NCBI GenBank assembly: GCA_014155875.1
Contig: JACEFZ010018318.1
Span: 248,001-312,000 of the forward strand
Length of the DNA: 64,000 nt
Origin: Cepaea nemoralis
Lineage: Eukaryota; Mollusca; Gastropoda; Stylommatophora; Helicidae
Direction: 5' to 3'
Shown here: positions 20,871 to 32,269 of the stretch, in pieces
Numbering within the stretch: the stretch's first letter is position 1
Layout of the letters: each line of letters begins with the position of its first letter
Translations under genes and position numbers: made by a program
The notes under the pieces: model-generated
What the model was told of the DNA's origin: nothing
The model's database searches: none
The model's input: only the letters and a program-made list of their open reading frames with translations

Positions 20871-21500
20871 GAGGAGAAATTATAATGGGTTGGATTGTTT
20901 TAGCCTAAATCTTCTACTTTTGCTATCAAGTGCCATGGGGAGGAATAGTTGATATTCTAGTGTCCTATGAATGGAACTGGATAGTGTCACTCTGTGTGAT
21001 TGTACAATGTCTTTGATGTCTTCAATTCATTTTTTATTCTCAGGTCTCCTCTTGCTCTCATATCACATCTTCTTTGATGTAGCATCAGTACTGGTAGTTG
21101 ATGGTGTTGCATTATAATATTATAAAGAAATGACCAAACCTGTTGATCTTCTGCCTTACAATATGTGTGGCATAAGTTGTTGACACCACTGTCTGTCTGA
21201 TAGCATCATTTCTTAACTTTCATCATAACATAGACAATGTCAGTATATGAATTAACATTCTTTTTGAGATCAGGAGATGTGGAGAAGCATGATCCCCATG
21301 CCAGTTGAAAATATTTCTGGTAATGATGAAGAAGTTTAAATGAGTTGCTAATACTGAAAAGGAGTCAGACCTGATTTGTTTAATTGAAGAAATTCAGCAG
21401 ACAATATTAACATTTGCGATCTAGGTGACTGAGGTACAAGAGAGAAAGAAGAACCACACAGCATAGATCAGAGATTTTAAAGTGCATGTAACAAAATGAA
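20871..21500. other. Intron sequence, nothing recognised
   Basis: No supported feature. Confidence 0.6.
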
Positions 21501-21664
21501 TATATTTTTGTGTTAGGTCTGCATGTAAAAAAGTGAATATATTTACATGTTAGGTCTGGATGTAAGAAAGTGAATATATTTACGTATTAGGTCTGAATGT
21601 AACAAAGTGAATATATTTACGTATTAGGTCTGGATGTAACAAAGTGAATATATTTACGTATTAG
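21500..21664. repeat. 37-bp tandem repeat containing a splice acceptor
   Basis: About five copies of AAGTGAATATATTTACGTAT + TAGGTCTGAATGTAACA. TTAGGTCTG occurs near 21513, 21550, 21587, 21624 and 21661. The last one is the exon 5 acceptor and first codons, so the repeat unit spans the intron-exon boundary. Confidence 0.9.
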
Positions 21665-21772
21665 GTCTGAATGGCTTAGATGGGATACCAGGTGATAAAG
21701 GAGACCCAGGAGATGTAGCTCAGCCAGGAGCTAAAGGTCAGAAAGGTGAAACTGGACCCGCTGGTCGACCTG
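21665..21772 (+). CDS. Collagen IV-like alpha chain, exon 5 of window
   Basis: A 108-nt exon of 36 residues (GLNGLDGIPGDKGDPGD..., ending GPAGRP). It begins GT and ends G before GTAAGT (21773), phase 1 on both sides. One triplet lacks glycine (GDV-AQP), a single-residue substitution interruption. The acceptor is GTATTAG (ends 21664), with a poor polypyrimidine tract and four near-identical decoy acceptors upstream in the 37-bp repeat. Confidence 0.9.
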
Positions 21773-21956
21773 GTAAGTGACTGCTAGTAAATTTGAGTTC
21801 TTCTTGCATTTGTTCTGTCATGTTTACACAGAAGACAAGTTCTCTTGATGTAGTCAACAGATCTGTGGAGCTCCTCTTTTGTTTGTGTGTTTTGAATGCA
21901 GTGCCAACTCACTAGGCCAGTATTCCCTTCTTGGGTGGCTGTAGTGGGTTGGGGGT

Positions 21957-21992
<36 letters not shown>
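21957..21992 (+). repeat. Poly(G) run, 36 nt
   Basis: 36 consecutive G, preceded by TGGGTTGGGGGT. It lies 185 bp after exon 5 in the intron. The exact length is doubtful in any assembly. Confidence 0.9.
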
Positions 21993-21993
<1 letters not shown>

Positions 21994-22029
21994 ATCCTGG
22001 AGGACAAGCTATGCAGTTTGATCCAAGTT

Positions 22030-22110
22030 GACTTGCAAATTAAACAATTCACAGTCTCATTTCTAACTAAATAGTGTATATTATCTTTATCACAGTCTCA
22101 TTTCTAACTC
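22030..22110. repeat. Left part of roughly 40-bp tandem array split by LINE A
   Basis: Two copies of a CAGTCTCATTTCTAACTAAA ... ATATTATCTTTATCA unit, continuing at 25088-25315 on the other side of the LINE. Confidence 0.8.
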
Positions 22111-25090
22111 ATCATCATCAAGTGCCGTGCCGGCTGGCGTAGGCGTTCATGGCTCTCCACAGATCTCGGTCCCTGGTTTTCTGGATCAACTCTGCTGCTG
22201 ATATTCCTCCGTAGCCACCGTCTCAATCCATCCAGCATCATTTCTCTTGGTCTGCCTCTGCCTCTCTTCCCCTCGATCTTTCCAGTTGTCATGATGTTCT
22301 CCAATGCCTCTCTTCTCATTACATGACCAAAGAAAGCTGTTTGTCTCTTTCTTATTGTTGTATATAGTGTTCTAGTTTCATTAGCCTGTTTCAGGCAGTC
22401 GTCGTTAGTTACTCTGGCAGTCCAAGGAATTCTCAACATTCGTCTCAGGAACCACATCTCTGTTGCTTCTGATTTCTTCTTAATTTGTTCATTTACATTC
22501 CAAGATTCACTTCCATACAGCAAAACTGGTTTTACATAGCATTTCAGCACTCTCTTTCTTACATTCAGTGATAGTGACTTATTGCACAAGATACTCTTCA
22601 TTTTCTGAAATGCGGCCTTTGCCTGCCCTATTCTGCTCTTAATCTCTGTTGTACATCTTCCATCTGATGTTATAAATGTCCCTAGGTATCTAAAATTATC
22701 CACTTGATTAAGAATTTTTCCTTCTATTTCTATGTCACATTTTGGTGTCACCATTTTCGTTGATATCACCATTGTTACTGTTTTCTTGACATTCAAGGAG
22801 AGTCCTTTCCTTGCACTCTCTGTTACTACAGTGTCCAACAATTGTTGTAGGTCTGTTGATTTATCTGCCACCAATATAGTGTCATCTGCATAGCGTATAT
22901 TATTTATATTATAACCTCCAACTAGTATTCCTGGCATCTCTTTGATCTCTCTCATTATTACTTCGCTATATAGGGAGAAGAGATCTGGTGACAAGACACA
23001 TCCCTGTCATACTCCTAGCTTTATGTGTTCGTAACTACCCTCTTTATTTCCAATTTTAATTGCTGCTACTTGGTTCCAGTAACTATTCTTTATTATTCTT
23101 AAATCTTTCCCATCAATGTTGATATCTTCCAACATTTTAATCAGCTCATCATATATGGTTTATGAGGTTAATTGTGCGAAAATCTTCACATTCAATTGCT
23201 CCTGGTCTTTTTGGTATAGCTATAAATACAGATTTCAGCATATCACTGGGTAGATATCCACTGCTGTAAATATCATTTAACATTTTGGTTAATATATCTA
23301 CTCCAAATTCTCCCAATACTTCTAATTCTTCTATTGTGATTTCATCTGGTCCAGCTGTTTTTCCTTTCTTCATATATTTCATAGCGTCAGCGACTTCTTC
23401 TTTTAGAATAGGTGGACCTTCTAAGTTACTTTCTTCTGTTAATTCTTCCCTTTCCCCATCATATAATTCTTTTATATACTCATTCCACCTCTTCATTATA
23501 TCATCTTCCTCCAATAATATCTTTCCTGTTTTTGATTATTAAACACCCTGTATTTATTCTTATTTTTCTTCCCGTGAGCTCACTGATTTGTCTGTGCATA
23601 TTTTTTGTATCTTTAATGGCATTTAATTTAATTTTTTTGCACTGCTCATTTAACCAACTTTCTTTTGCCTTCCAACATTTATCTTTTATTTCTTTATTTA
23701 TCTTAGCATATTCTTGTTTGTCATTTTTACTCTGTTTTCTTTTGTCCATCAGCATTAAGATTTCTTCATTCATCCATTTTTTCTTAGCTATTTGACTTCT
23801 CTCCGGTAATATTTCTTTGCTAGTTTGATGAATGGAGTCCCTTAACATTTCCCATTGTTCATTTATACTCTTGTATTTTAGCTATTGCATTGTACCTATT
23901 TTTCACAGTCACTATGTATTGTTCTTGAATTTCTTTATCTACTTTCAGAACCTCTTTATTAAGTCTCATGTTCCTAACCATATGTTTCCCTCTCTTTAAT
24001 CTTACTTTTATTTGTCCACATAGTGGTACATGATCACTATTACAGTCGGCGCCAGGCATTGTTTTTACATTAATTAGAGCATTTCTAAATCTTTTATTAA
24101 TTAGTATGTAGTCAATTTGGTTGCGTATTTTCTGATCAGGGCTTTTCCATGTGTATAGTCGTCTTTTATGGTATTTAAACCACGTGTTTCCAATTATCAT
24201 ATCATTGATATTTGCCCATTCTATTAGCTTTTCCCCTCTTTCATTTCTTGTACCTAAACCATAATTCCCCACTACATCCTCCATTTTCCCCTTTCCTACT
24301 TTTGCATTAAAATCTCCAAGTATTATTTTTATTTCCTGTGATCCAGTTTGAGCCATCGCCATTTCTATTTCATCGTAAAAGTGTTGATTTCTTCATCACT
24401 ACTGCTTGTTGTTGGTGCATATACTTGTATATTTATATCTATTGGTTTGCCTTTGATTTTTACCAAAATAACTCTATCTGAAATACACCAGTATCCAATA
24501 AGTGACTTGGCTGTTTCTTCATCAAGTATTATTCCTACACCTTTTTCATGTGTATCCCCTCCAGAATAATTGTGTGGTTGTCAGCTATAATTTTGCCCGA
24601 TCCCTTCCATCTCATCTCACTAACACCTAGTATATTCATATTCATGCTATCCATTTCTCTTAGAACATTGTTCAACTTTCCTAGCTCATTTAATGTCCTA
24701 ACATTCCATGTTCCTACTCTAAATTTATTTATTTTATTTATGATTTTGCCATCAGTAGCTGGATGACGGTCTGGTGTCACCTGTGGCTCATGACTGTCCC
24801 TACCGGACGAGGATGTCCTAAGACAGCCATTAACGTTGTTCGCTAACTCTGATATGTGTTTTGCCATGAAGTCTTGGAAAGATAATGTGGTGGTTTCCTC
24901 TTGCCTTCCACATTCACATGGTGGTCTTTTACCTCTACCTTTAACAGCCATTTCTGACTGTAAGGACAAGTGAGTGCCCTGCTCTGCTCACCTGCAGAGT
25001 TGTCCACTTATTCCGGTGGATACTCGTTCTCCAGAGCTGTGTTAGCCACACCGTGGTGTGTTTCCCATCCTCTACCACAGGGAGGTGCAG
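22104..25090 (-). mobile_element. RTE-like LINE family A, near full length, internally deleted
   Basis: Minus strand, 5' end near 25.09 kb. N-terminal region and endonuclease: VGTWNVRTLNELGKL and EMRWKGSG (24969-24550), ILGDFNAKVG, QIDYILINKRF, SDHVPLCG (24362-23859). Linker 23848-23501. Reverse transcriptase start: KKGKTAGPDEITIEELE ... VFIAIPK (23514-23149). About 80 residues are then missing at about 23150, including the region of the first catalytic aspartate. The frame resumes with ELIKMLEDINIDGKDLR, then NIRYADDTILVAD (intact YADD, about 22890), FRYLGTFITSDG, WFLRRMLRIPW and the C-terminal GRGRPREMMLDGL. The 3' tail is (TGA)n. The direct repeats TCATTTCTAACT at the ends coincide with the array unit. 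The deletion makes it non-autonomous. Confidence 0.9.
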
Positions 25091-25315
25091 TCATTTCTAA
25101 CTAAACACTATAAATTGGCTTTATCACAATCTTATTTCTAACTAAAAACTGTATATCAACTTTATTTGTGTCTAATTTCTAATTAAACTCTGTGTATTGG
25201 CTTTATCACTGTCTCATTTCTAACTATACACTGTATATTGGCTTTATCACTATCTTATTTCTAACTAAACACTGTATATCAACTTTATTAGTGTCTAATT
25301 TCTACCTAAACATGA
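25088..25315. repeat. Right part of roughly 40-bp tandem array split by LINE A
   Basis: About five copies of TCTCATTTCTAACTAAACAC + TGTATATTGGCTTTATCAC, with a TATCAACTTTATTTGTG variant alternating. Confidence 0.85.
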
Positions 25316-25638
25316 GATAAGTGCACTCCTGCCATGATTTAACACATTCTCTGTGATGACATCTAGTGCCCATATTTTGCTCATTGTCTTCACAACAGTA
25401 GACACACATTGCCATCAGCTGGATGCTGAACTTTGGTTTGGGCTATTTATCTCATATAGTCTTGTAACCTTCTGGTTGTGCCTGCAAGACTGCTGGTTAG
25501 TAATGTTAATGAACTCTCCTAACCCATGACTATAACATCTTGTAGCTGTTGTTTTCATAAGTTCCTCTATCATAGGATATGTTCGAAACTTCCTTAGCAA
25601 TAGCAGTTCTTCCACTTAATCAACAACACCACTTTCTA
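25316..25638. other. Intron sequence, nothing recognised
   Basis: No supported feature. Confidence 0.6.
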
Positions 25639-27690
25639 GGAGGGATCTGACTACATTTATGGGTGTGTTCTTTTAGTTAACCACACCTTCACTTCCACAG
25701 AGAGATCGAACTATAGTTATGGGTGTGTTGATGCAGTTAATCCACACCTTTACTTTAATTATTAGAGGGATCTGACTATAGTTAAAAGTGTGTTCTTTAA
25801 GTTTACCCATGCCTCCACTTACTTAGAGGGATCTGACTATAGTTATGAGTGTGTTCTTTAATTTTACCCACACTTTTACTTTAATTATTAGAGGGATCTG
25901 ACTATAGTTATGGGTGTGTTCTTTCAGTTTACCCACACCTTTACTTTAATTATTAAAGGGATGTGACTATAGTTATTTGTGTGTTCTTTCAGCTAACCAC
26001 ACCTTCACTTTTTCAGAGGGATCTGATTATAGTTATGGGTGTGTTCTTTCAGTCTACTCACACCTTCACTTTAATTATTAGAGGGATCTGACTATAGTTG
26101 TGGGTGTGTTCTTTCATTGTACCCACACATCCACTTTAATTATTAGAGGGATCTGACTATAGTTATGGGTGTGTTCTTTCAGTTTACTCACACCTTCACT
26201 TTAATTATTAGAGGGATCTGACTATAGTTGTGGGTGTGTTCTGTCATTGTACCCACACCTCCACTTTAATTATTAGAAGGTTCTGACTATAGTTATGGGT
26301 GTCTTCTTTCAGTTTACTCACACCTTCACTTTAATTATTAGAGGGATCTGACTATAGTTGTGGGTGTGTTCTGTCATTGTACCCACACCTCCACTTTAAA
26401 TATTAGAGGGATTTGACTATAGTTATGGGTGTGTTCTTTCAGTTTACTCACACCTTCACTTTAATTATTAGAGGGATCTGACTATAGTTATGGGTGTGTT
26501 CTTTCATTTTACCTAAAGCTCCACTTTAAATATTAGAGGGATCTGACTATAGTTATGGGTGTGTTCTTTCATTTTACCTAAAGCTCCACTTTAAATATTA
26601 GAGGGATTTGACTATAGTTATGGGTGTGTTCTTTCAGTTTACTCACACCTTCACTTTAATTATTAGAGGGATCTGACTATAGTTATGGGTGTGTTCTTTC
26701 ATTTTACCTAAAGCTCCACTTTAAATATTAGAGGAATCTGACTATAGTTATGGGTGTGTTCTTTCATTTTACCTAAAGCTCCACTTTAAATATTAGAGGG
26801 ATCTGACTATAGTTATGGGTGTGTTCTTTCATTTTACCTAGAGCTCCACTTTAAATATTAGAGGGATTTGACTATAGTTATGGGTGTGTTCTTTCAGTTT
26901 ACTCACACCTTCACTTTAATTATTAGAGGGATCTGACTATAGTTATGGGTGTGTTCTTTCATTTTACCTAAAGCTCCACTTTAAATATTAGAGGGATCTG
27001 ACTATAGTTATGGGTGTGTTCTTTCATTTTACCTAAAGCTCCACTTTAAATATTAGAGGGATCTGACTATAGTTATGGGTGTGTTCTTTCATTTTACCTA
27101 AAGCTCCACTTTAAATATTAGAGGGATCTGACTATAGTTATGGGTGTGTTCTTTCATTTTACCTAAAGCTCCACTTTAAATATTAGAGGGATTTGACTAT
27201 AGTTATGGGTGTGTTCTTTCAGTTTACTCACACCTTCACTTTAATTATTAGAGGGATCTGACTATAGTTATGGGTGTGTTCTTTCATTTTACCTAAAGCT
27301 CCACTTTAAATATTAGAGGGATCTGACTATAGTTATGGGTGTGTTCTTTCATTTTACCTAAAGCTCCACTTTAAATATTAGAGGGATCTGACTATAGTTA
27401 TGGGTGTGTTCTTTTATTTTACCTAAAGCTCCACTTTAAATATTAGAGGGATCTGACTATAGTTATGAGTGTGTTCTTTCATTTTACCTAAAGCTCCACT
27501 TTAAATATTAGAGGGATCTGACTATAGTTATGGGTGTGTTCTTTCATTTTACCTAAAGCTCCACTTTAAATATTAGAAGGATCTGACTATAGTTATGGGT
27601 GTTCATTTTACCCACACCTCCACTTTAATTAGAGGGATCTGTCTATAGTTATGGGTGTGTTCTTTCAGTTAACCCACTCCTCCACTTTAG
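25639..27690. repeat. Minisatellite, 65-bp unit
   Basis: About 31 copies of AGAGGGATCTGACTATAGTT, ATGGGTGTGTTCTTTCATTT and TACCTAAAGCTCCACTTTAAATATT. Left-hand copies carry CACACCTTCACTTTAATTATT instead, and the CTAAAGCTCC type takes over to the right; between about 26400 and 27250 the two types are interspersed in blocks, suggesting block duplication. It ends about 70 bp before exon 6. Confidence 0.95.
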
Positions 27691-27761
27691 AGGGAACTTT
27701 AATGATAATGGGAACCTCTGAAGTGTGATTAATAACATGTTTGATTGATCTCTTTCCACAG

Positions 27762-27896
27762 GACGTGATGGCTCCAAGGGTGATACTGGTGATTCTGGTC
27801 TCCCAGGATTTCCTGGTGAGAAAGGAGAAAGAGGTCTTACTGGACAATATGGGCTTCCAGGTGCACCTGGATCACAAGGCCCTCAAGGATCTAAAG
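27762..27896 (+). CDS. Collagen IV-like alpha chain, exon 6 of window
   Basis: A 135-nt exon of 15 uninterrupted Gly-X-Y triplets ([18 protein letters not shown] ... GSQGPQGSK). The acceptor is CTTTCCACAG (ends 27761) and the donor GTGAGG (27897). It starts GA and ends G, so it is phase 1 on both sides. Confidence 0.92.
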
Positions 27897-28064
27897 GTGA
27901 GGAAAACATTAATCCAGGTGCAGAAGCAAAGTACTGATGAGTCAGCATTCTGGATGAAGCCATTGTATCATGACAAGACATTCAGTTCTCCAGATCTGGC
28001 TCCAACCTGTGTATGATTTCTTTCATTTCTTTTTGCTTAAATCCTTTAATTGCCGAACAACTTT

Positions 28065-28215
28065 AGTACAGGGTGGCAGAATGGTAAAACACTTTCTTGT
28101 CAAAACAGTGGTCCAAATTCAATCCATAACGGGCAGAATTATTATTTTCTGATAAGTATGGCTCTAGAGTCAATCCAGCCACTTTAAAATGGGTACCAGA
28201 AGTTATACTGCATTG
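28065..28215 (+). mobile_element. Decayed tRNA-like SINE
   Basis: GGTGGCAGAATGGTAAAACA resembles an A-box, and GGTCCAAATTCAATCC about 45 bp later is a degraded B-box. The match is weak. Confidence 0.35.
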
Positions 28216-30105
28216 TTTGGGAACTGTCTGAAGGAAAAGACAACAAGGAATGGAACTGGCACCCCACCATGTATGCCGTAGCCTAGAATATGCACATTGC
28301 TTTCACTTTGCATTACAATTGTAGTATTTGCTGCGGATCTGCCTGTACCATCATAAAGCTATATTACTTCTCTGTTCTTATTTTCCATTCATTAATGTAA
28401 ACATATTTAACAGTAACACTAGTACTTCTTAGTATTCTGTTGTGTAAGTGTAAACAAATGCAAGCACACAGTGTGTAGAAAATCAGCTTTACAAGAATAT
28501 CACCACATAAAATAGGGTGTTGCAGCCACAAACCTTCATCACAAACAGCTTTACCACAATTAAACACAATTCAAATTATGTAAATGTCATATTGACATGT
28601 ATTCCAAATATCTTACTTGTATACTATGATTGGTGCTAATGTTTTCTACATGTTCTCATACACTGAATGAGCTATGATCTGTGACTCACATCTATCTTGT
28701 GGTAACTGATATTCAAGATGAGTGATGATGACAACAGCAACAGTAAACATAGTAACTGTAATAATGATAATAATTTGGAAAAGGAGGATAAATTACTAGT
28801 AAGAAAAGGGAATGAAAAGAGAAATGAGAAAATTAAAACAGGGAAAAAAAATGAAGTTCCTGAAATGTGTAATAAAATTAATAAAACATTAAAATGAATT
28901 ATTTTCAAACCGCATGCCACGTCAAGTTTCTCAGAGAAGGAAGTCTGTATATGTGAATATAGAAATAAATAATACTTTATTAAACAGTTTTTGTTACAGC
29001 TGTTTGCTTATTTGTTATGTATGTTTTTAAATAGAAGGCTTGCAATTAGCCATCAAGTTGTGTAGAAACATGATTTTTTAAATTTCATCTCCCAATATTT
29101 TATGTGAAAACTTAGCCTACAACCGGGTTTGGACATAGCACTTTTCAGGCTAGAGGCAGGTGCAGTACTTCAGTGTAACTCCGATGCTCAGATAAATGGC
29201 TGCTGGCTTGGCAATATGTAATAGTTAAACAGCAACAAACCACACTATAATATTTATAGTATATGTGATTTTGCTATGCATATATTGATATCATCAATGT
29301 TACAGAGTTTGTGAACTGAGCTGAGACTATCCAAATTTGATCTTCTTCTTCTTGCGACATCTATGTTGGATACAGAGTATGTGACCTGAAGAAAAAAACA
29401 AACCAAAAAAAACAACCTCTTAAAAAGTATTAGAAGTAGAGAAGATCAACTTCATTGCACCGGGTTTTATCACATATGGCTCATGCCATATAGTGCGTGC
29501 AGGCGAGATGACGTCATAAAAGAAAAGGGAGAAATCTCGACAGAAAATACACGGGAAATCTAGGAGGCACTTGGATACCGAGAAATACGTCAGAGGACAA
29601 CTTGGGATCACAACAGAAGGACACGGATGGGGAATGTAAGAAGGAGGCCTTGCAAAATTCAAATGTTGGCTATGGACAAGGTTGGCACAGAAAACAGTGG
29701 TGGCAACTAAACTAGCAGAAGAAGATATTCAGTGACTGCTACACGTGTCGCTACAGAACCAACGGACCTACCTAGACATGTGTTGTGCAGAGCAGCAAAG
29801 CGAACGGTGGGCAGAGCGACAGAAGGTCAACTGAGGATAAACTGAACTGAGGATAAAAGAAGGTATAATATTTATTTAAGCAGGTTAGTTGTTTTGGATT
29901 CTCAACATGTTCCTGTCAATAGAACTTAGGTCCAGCCTGGCGGCAACAGGCCCCTAAGGACGGACATCATTGATAGAATCAAAACGTGACTGTGAACTGT
30001 TATTAAATTACATATTATCGATCTTCAGTATGGCAGTTAACTTCGTCCTTACCTTGCCGTTTCAGCTTTGAACGTTGCTCATTTGTTTTACAAGTTTGTC
30101 TCGAG
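28216..30105. other. Intron sequence, mostly unassigned
   Basis: No tandem arrays or coding remnants that I can support. From about 29460 to 30100 the base composition is more GC-rich and less simple (for example CAGGCGAGATGACGTCATAA, GGTCCAGCCTGGCGGCAACA), which may mark a decayed inserted element, but I found no matching copy in this window. Confidence 0.5.
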
Positions 30106-30350
30106 CCAAAATTATTGACATGCTATTTCAGTATTAAAGGGGAGAAATAGCATGGTAGCTCAGTCTCTTTCTGCAGGACGGCCCGTCGAAAGTGTCGCAC
30201 AAAGCATGAACTCCGTAGCTCTAGCGACAACCCCCAAAAGTCTCATAGAAAAATGCACTCTTGAACTGAAAGATATAGCCCGGAATCGAACCCACAAACT
30301 TCGGATCATGAGGCAAATGGCTTGATCACTTCACCATGGAGACTCCCTAT
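30106..30350 (-). mobile_element. tRNA-derived SINE with a conserved central core
   Basis: On the minus strand the head reads GGGAGTCTCCATGGTGAAGT (A-box region) and TGTGGGTTCGATTCCGGG (B-box, about 30270-30288). The body (about 30240-30142) reads GGAGTTCATGCTTTGTGCGA and CAGAAAGAGACTGAGC, alignable to 9781-9870 and 31330-31420, whose heads are absent. Sharing a central core between otherwise different elements is a known feature of SINE superfamilies. No acceptor stem pairs, so it is not a tRNA gene. Confidence 0.7.
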
Positions 30351-30413
30351 CTATATAGGTTACACCATTAGGGAAATTCTGATGATAAACTCGACCACTT
30401 TTCTTGAGTTCCA

Positions 30414-31000
30414 TTATAGCTTGGAATTTAATGTTGATTTATTGTACCAGTAAATCGTTCTGTACAGAGGACCATCCAGCAGAAGATGTTCAGCTGTTTG
30501 CTTGTTTAGTCCACATTTTAATAATGAAGCAAAGAGATGAAGCTTATGCGTGTGTTTATTATGCCAATGATGCCTTGTTCTGAGGTGAATGATAGTTATC
30601 TGTATCTGTCTGTTAGTTGTTGTTGGGTTGATTCTATATTTGTCTGACAGTCTGGATAGCTCCCCTTTTCTCAAAGTATCAGATATTTATTTCTCTGCTC
30701 TCATTCTCTTGTCCTTTTTGCAAATGCATCTGCTTTATCATGTCCACCCACTCCACAGTGGGATGGTACACCTGCTGTATGGTTCACTTTCCAGGCTTGG
30801 TTAGTTGTGGGAGCTTACCACCGTAGAGAGTTTGTAATACAGTAAGTTCATCAGAAAAGATGACTACCAGGTGGCAGTCAGAGTTGGTGCTATAAATAAT
30901 GTGTTGTCTTTGTTCTATAACTTGAACCTCATCTGTATAGTTGGAGCAATATTTGCTAGTGGAAATGTACCTCGTCTCATGGTGGTTGTGAGGTTATGAG
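30414..31000 (-). pseudogene. LINE RNase H and C-terminal domain remnant
   Basis: Minus strand: VIFSDELTVLQTL (RNase H SD.LS..QAL region, about 30870), then VPSHCGVGGHDKADAFAK (W.PSH.G..GNE.AD.LAK, about 30745) in another frame, then ITIIHLRTRHHWHNKHTHKL and KCGLNKQTAEHLLLDGPLY (30600-30450), the LRTGH...C.CG...EH.L..CP.Y region with the last cysteine lost. Frames are broken. This is a Jockey/I/R1-type LINE end, different from the 13-15 kb RNase H copies. Confidence 0.65.
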
Positions 31001-31289
31001 ATATAGATTCCTGCATCTACATTCTTATTAGCATTTGTTGCTGAATGATGGTTGTAGGCTTGCTCTTCACAGATCCATGATCATTCAGGATAGCTTTCTT
31101 AGACCATACTCAATGTAGCAATTTATGTTTGCTCATCTGTGAAACTGTATCTCTAGTTTATAAGCTTTTTATATTTCATGTTTTGGCATAGTCTTCATGG
31201 CTCCCATAACAAACCCAAGAGTTTGATTATGCATCTTGTCCAGTGACTGCAACTGTATGTTAGTAGCAGATGACCTAGCTCCTGTGTTA
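31001..31289. other. Probably further 5' part of the RNase H LINE remnant
   Basis: No clear coding frame. It is continuous with the remnant at 30414-31000. Confidence 0.3.
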
Positions 31290-31545
31290 AACTCCAAGAT
31301 CTTTTCGAGTCACGAGTACATTTTTCAGGAGACTCCTGGGGGTCATCACTGAAGCTACAGAGTTTGTGCTTTGTGCGGCGCTTTCGGTGGGTCGCCTCTG
31401 TGGAAAGAGACCGAACCATGTGGGATGAAACCCAGGTCAATGAAGTCTTTCTGGTAACTGCCGATTCCACTGATGAAATGTCTTTTTCATGGAGGGATTT
31501 TTGTGTTAGAACTGTGACTAACTAACAAACTAACTCCAAGATCTT
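31290..31545 (+). mobile_element. Retroposed repeat with 14-bp target duplication and CTAA tail
   Basis: The 228-bp insert (31304-31531) lies between perfect direct repeats AACTCCAAGATCTT at 31290-31303 and 31532-31545. It ends GACTAACTAACAAACTA. It is alignable to the right arm of the inverted-repeat element (9762-9960 plus its last 25 bp), lacking about 190 bp in between. It carries the conserved core shared with the SINE at 30106-30350. The long target duplication and simple tail indicate target-primed retroposition. Confidence 0.85.
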
Positions 31546-31569
31546 GTTTAACCTTATAAACAATTAATT

Positions 31570-32268
31570 TAATAAATCTTCTTCTTCTTCAGCATTCCGA
31601 GCCATTGAGGTTCTTTGCTGCAGATACAATCCGTCTCCATTCGTCTCTCTGGTTGACCTTCTCTTGCCAGTCGTTGATTCCAAGTGCTTGTGAGTCTGTA
31701 TATATATTATCTCTCCACCGTCTTCTTGGTCTACCTCGGGGTCTGCGGTCATTTATTTCCTGAGTGTAAGCAAGTTTTGTTTCCCTATTGTCTTCCATTC
31801 TTTCTATATGCCCCAGCCATTATAGTCTATTAGCCTTCATGATACCAGTGATTAGCGGGGACTTAAACAGATCATAAATGTCTTTGTTACTTCTTCTTTT
31901 CCACTCTCCACTTTGTGTATCCCTAATGGGTCCAAAGATGTGTCTTAAAACTTTGTTCTCAAAGGCTTCGTTGTACTCCAGGTTTCAGAGCCATACAGCA
32001 CAACTGGTTTGATCAGTGTTTTGTATATTGTGATTTTGGTGTTACGAGATAGCACATTTGTTTTCAGTAGATGTTGTAGTCCATAGTATATCTTATTTCC
32101 AGAATTGATTCTAGTTTGTATTTCTTCCCTTATGATGTTGGAGCAGTTGAAGATTGTACCCAGGTATTTGTATGTTTCCGTTCTTTTAATGGTCATATTA
32201 TCTATTTGTATGTGGCCAGAGTTTTTAGCCATTCCTTCTCTTGAATTACCATATGTTCTGTCTTTATA
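31570..32268 (-). mobile_element. RTE-like LINE family C, 3' part
   Basis: Minus strand: IQIDNMTIKRTETYKYLGTI, EIQTRINSGNKIYYGLQHL, IKPVVLYGSETWSTT (32232-31945), then after a gap RPRGRPRRRWRDNIYTDSQA and GINDWQEKVNQRDEWRRI (31798-31595). These are the palm/thumb end and C-terminus of a LINE reverse transcriptase, with a frameshift between. The 3' end is a GAAGAAGAAG tail at 31579-31590. Upstream of 32240 the minus strand still reads KTEHMVI in a shifted frame, so the LINE seems to reach the splice acceptor of exon 7. Confidence 0.8.
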
Positions 32269-32269
32269 G

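Noticed and set aside
30265..30345. Functional tRNA gene on the minus strand
   Set aside because: A- and B-box matches are good, but no acceptor stem pairs and the sequence continues into a SINE body shared with other repeats.
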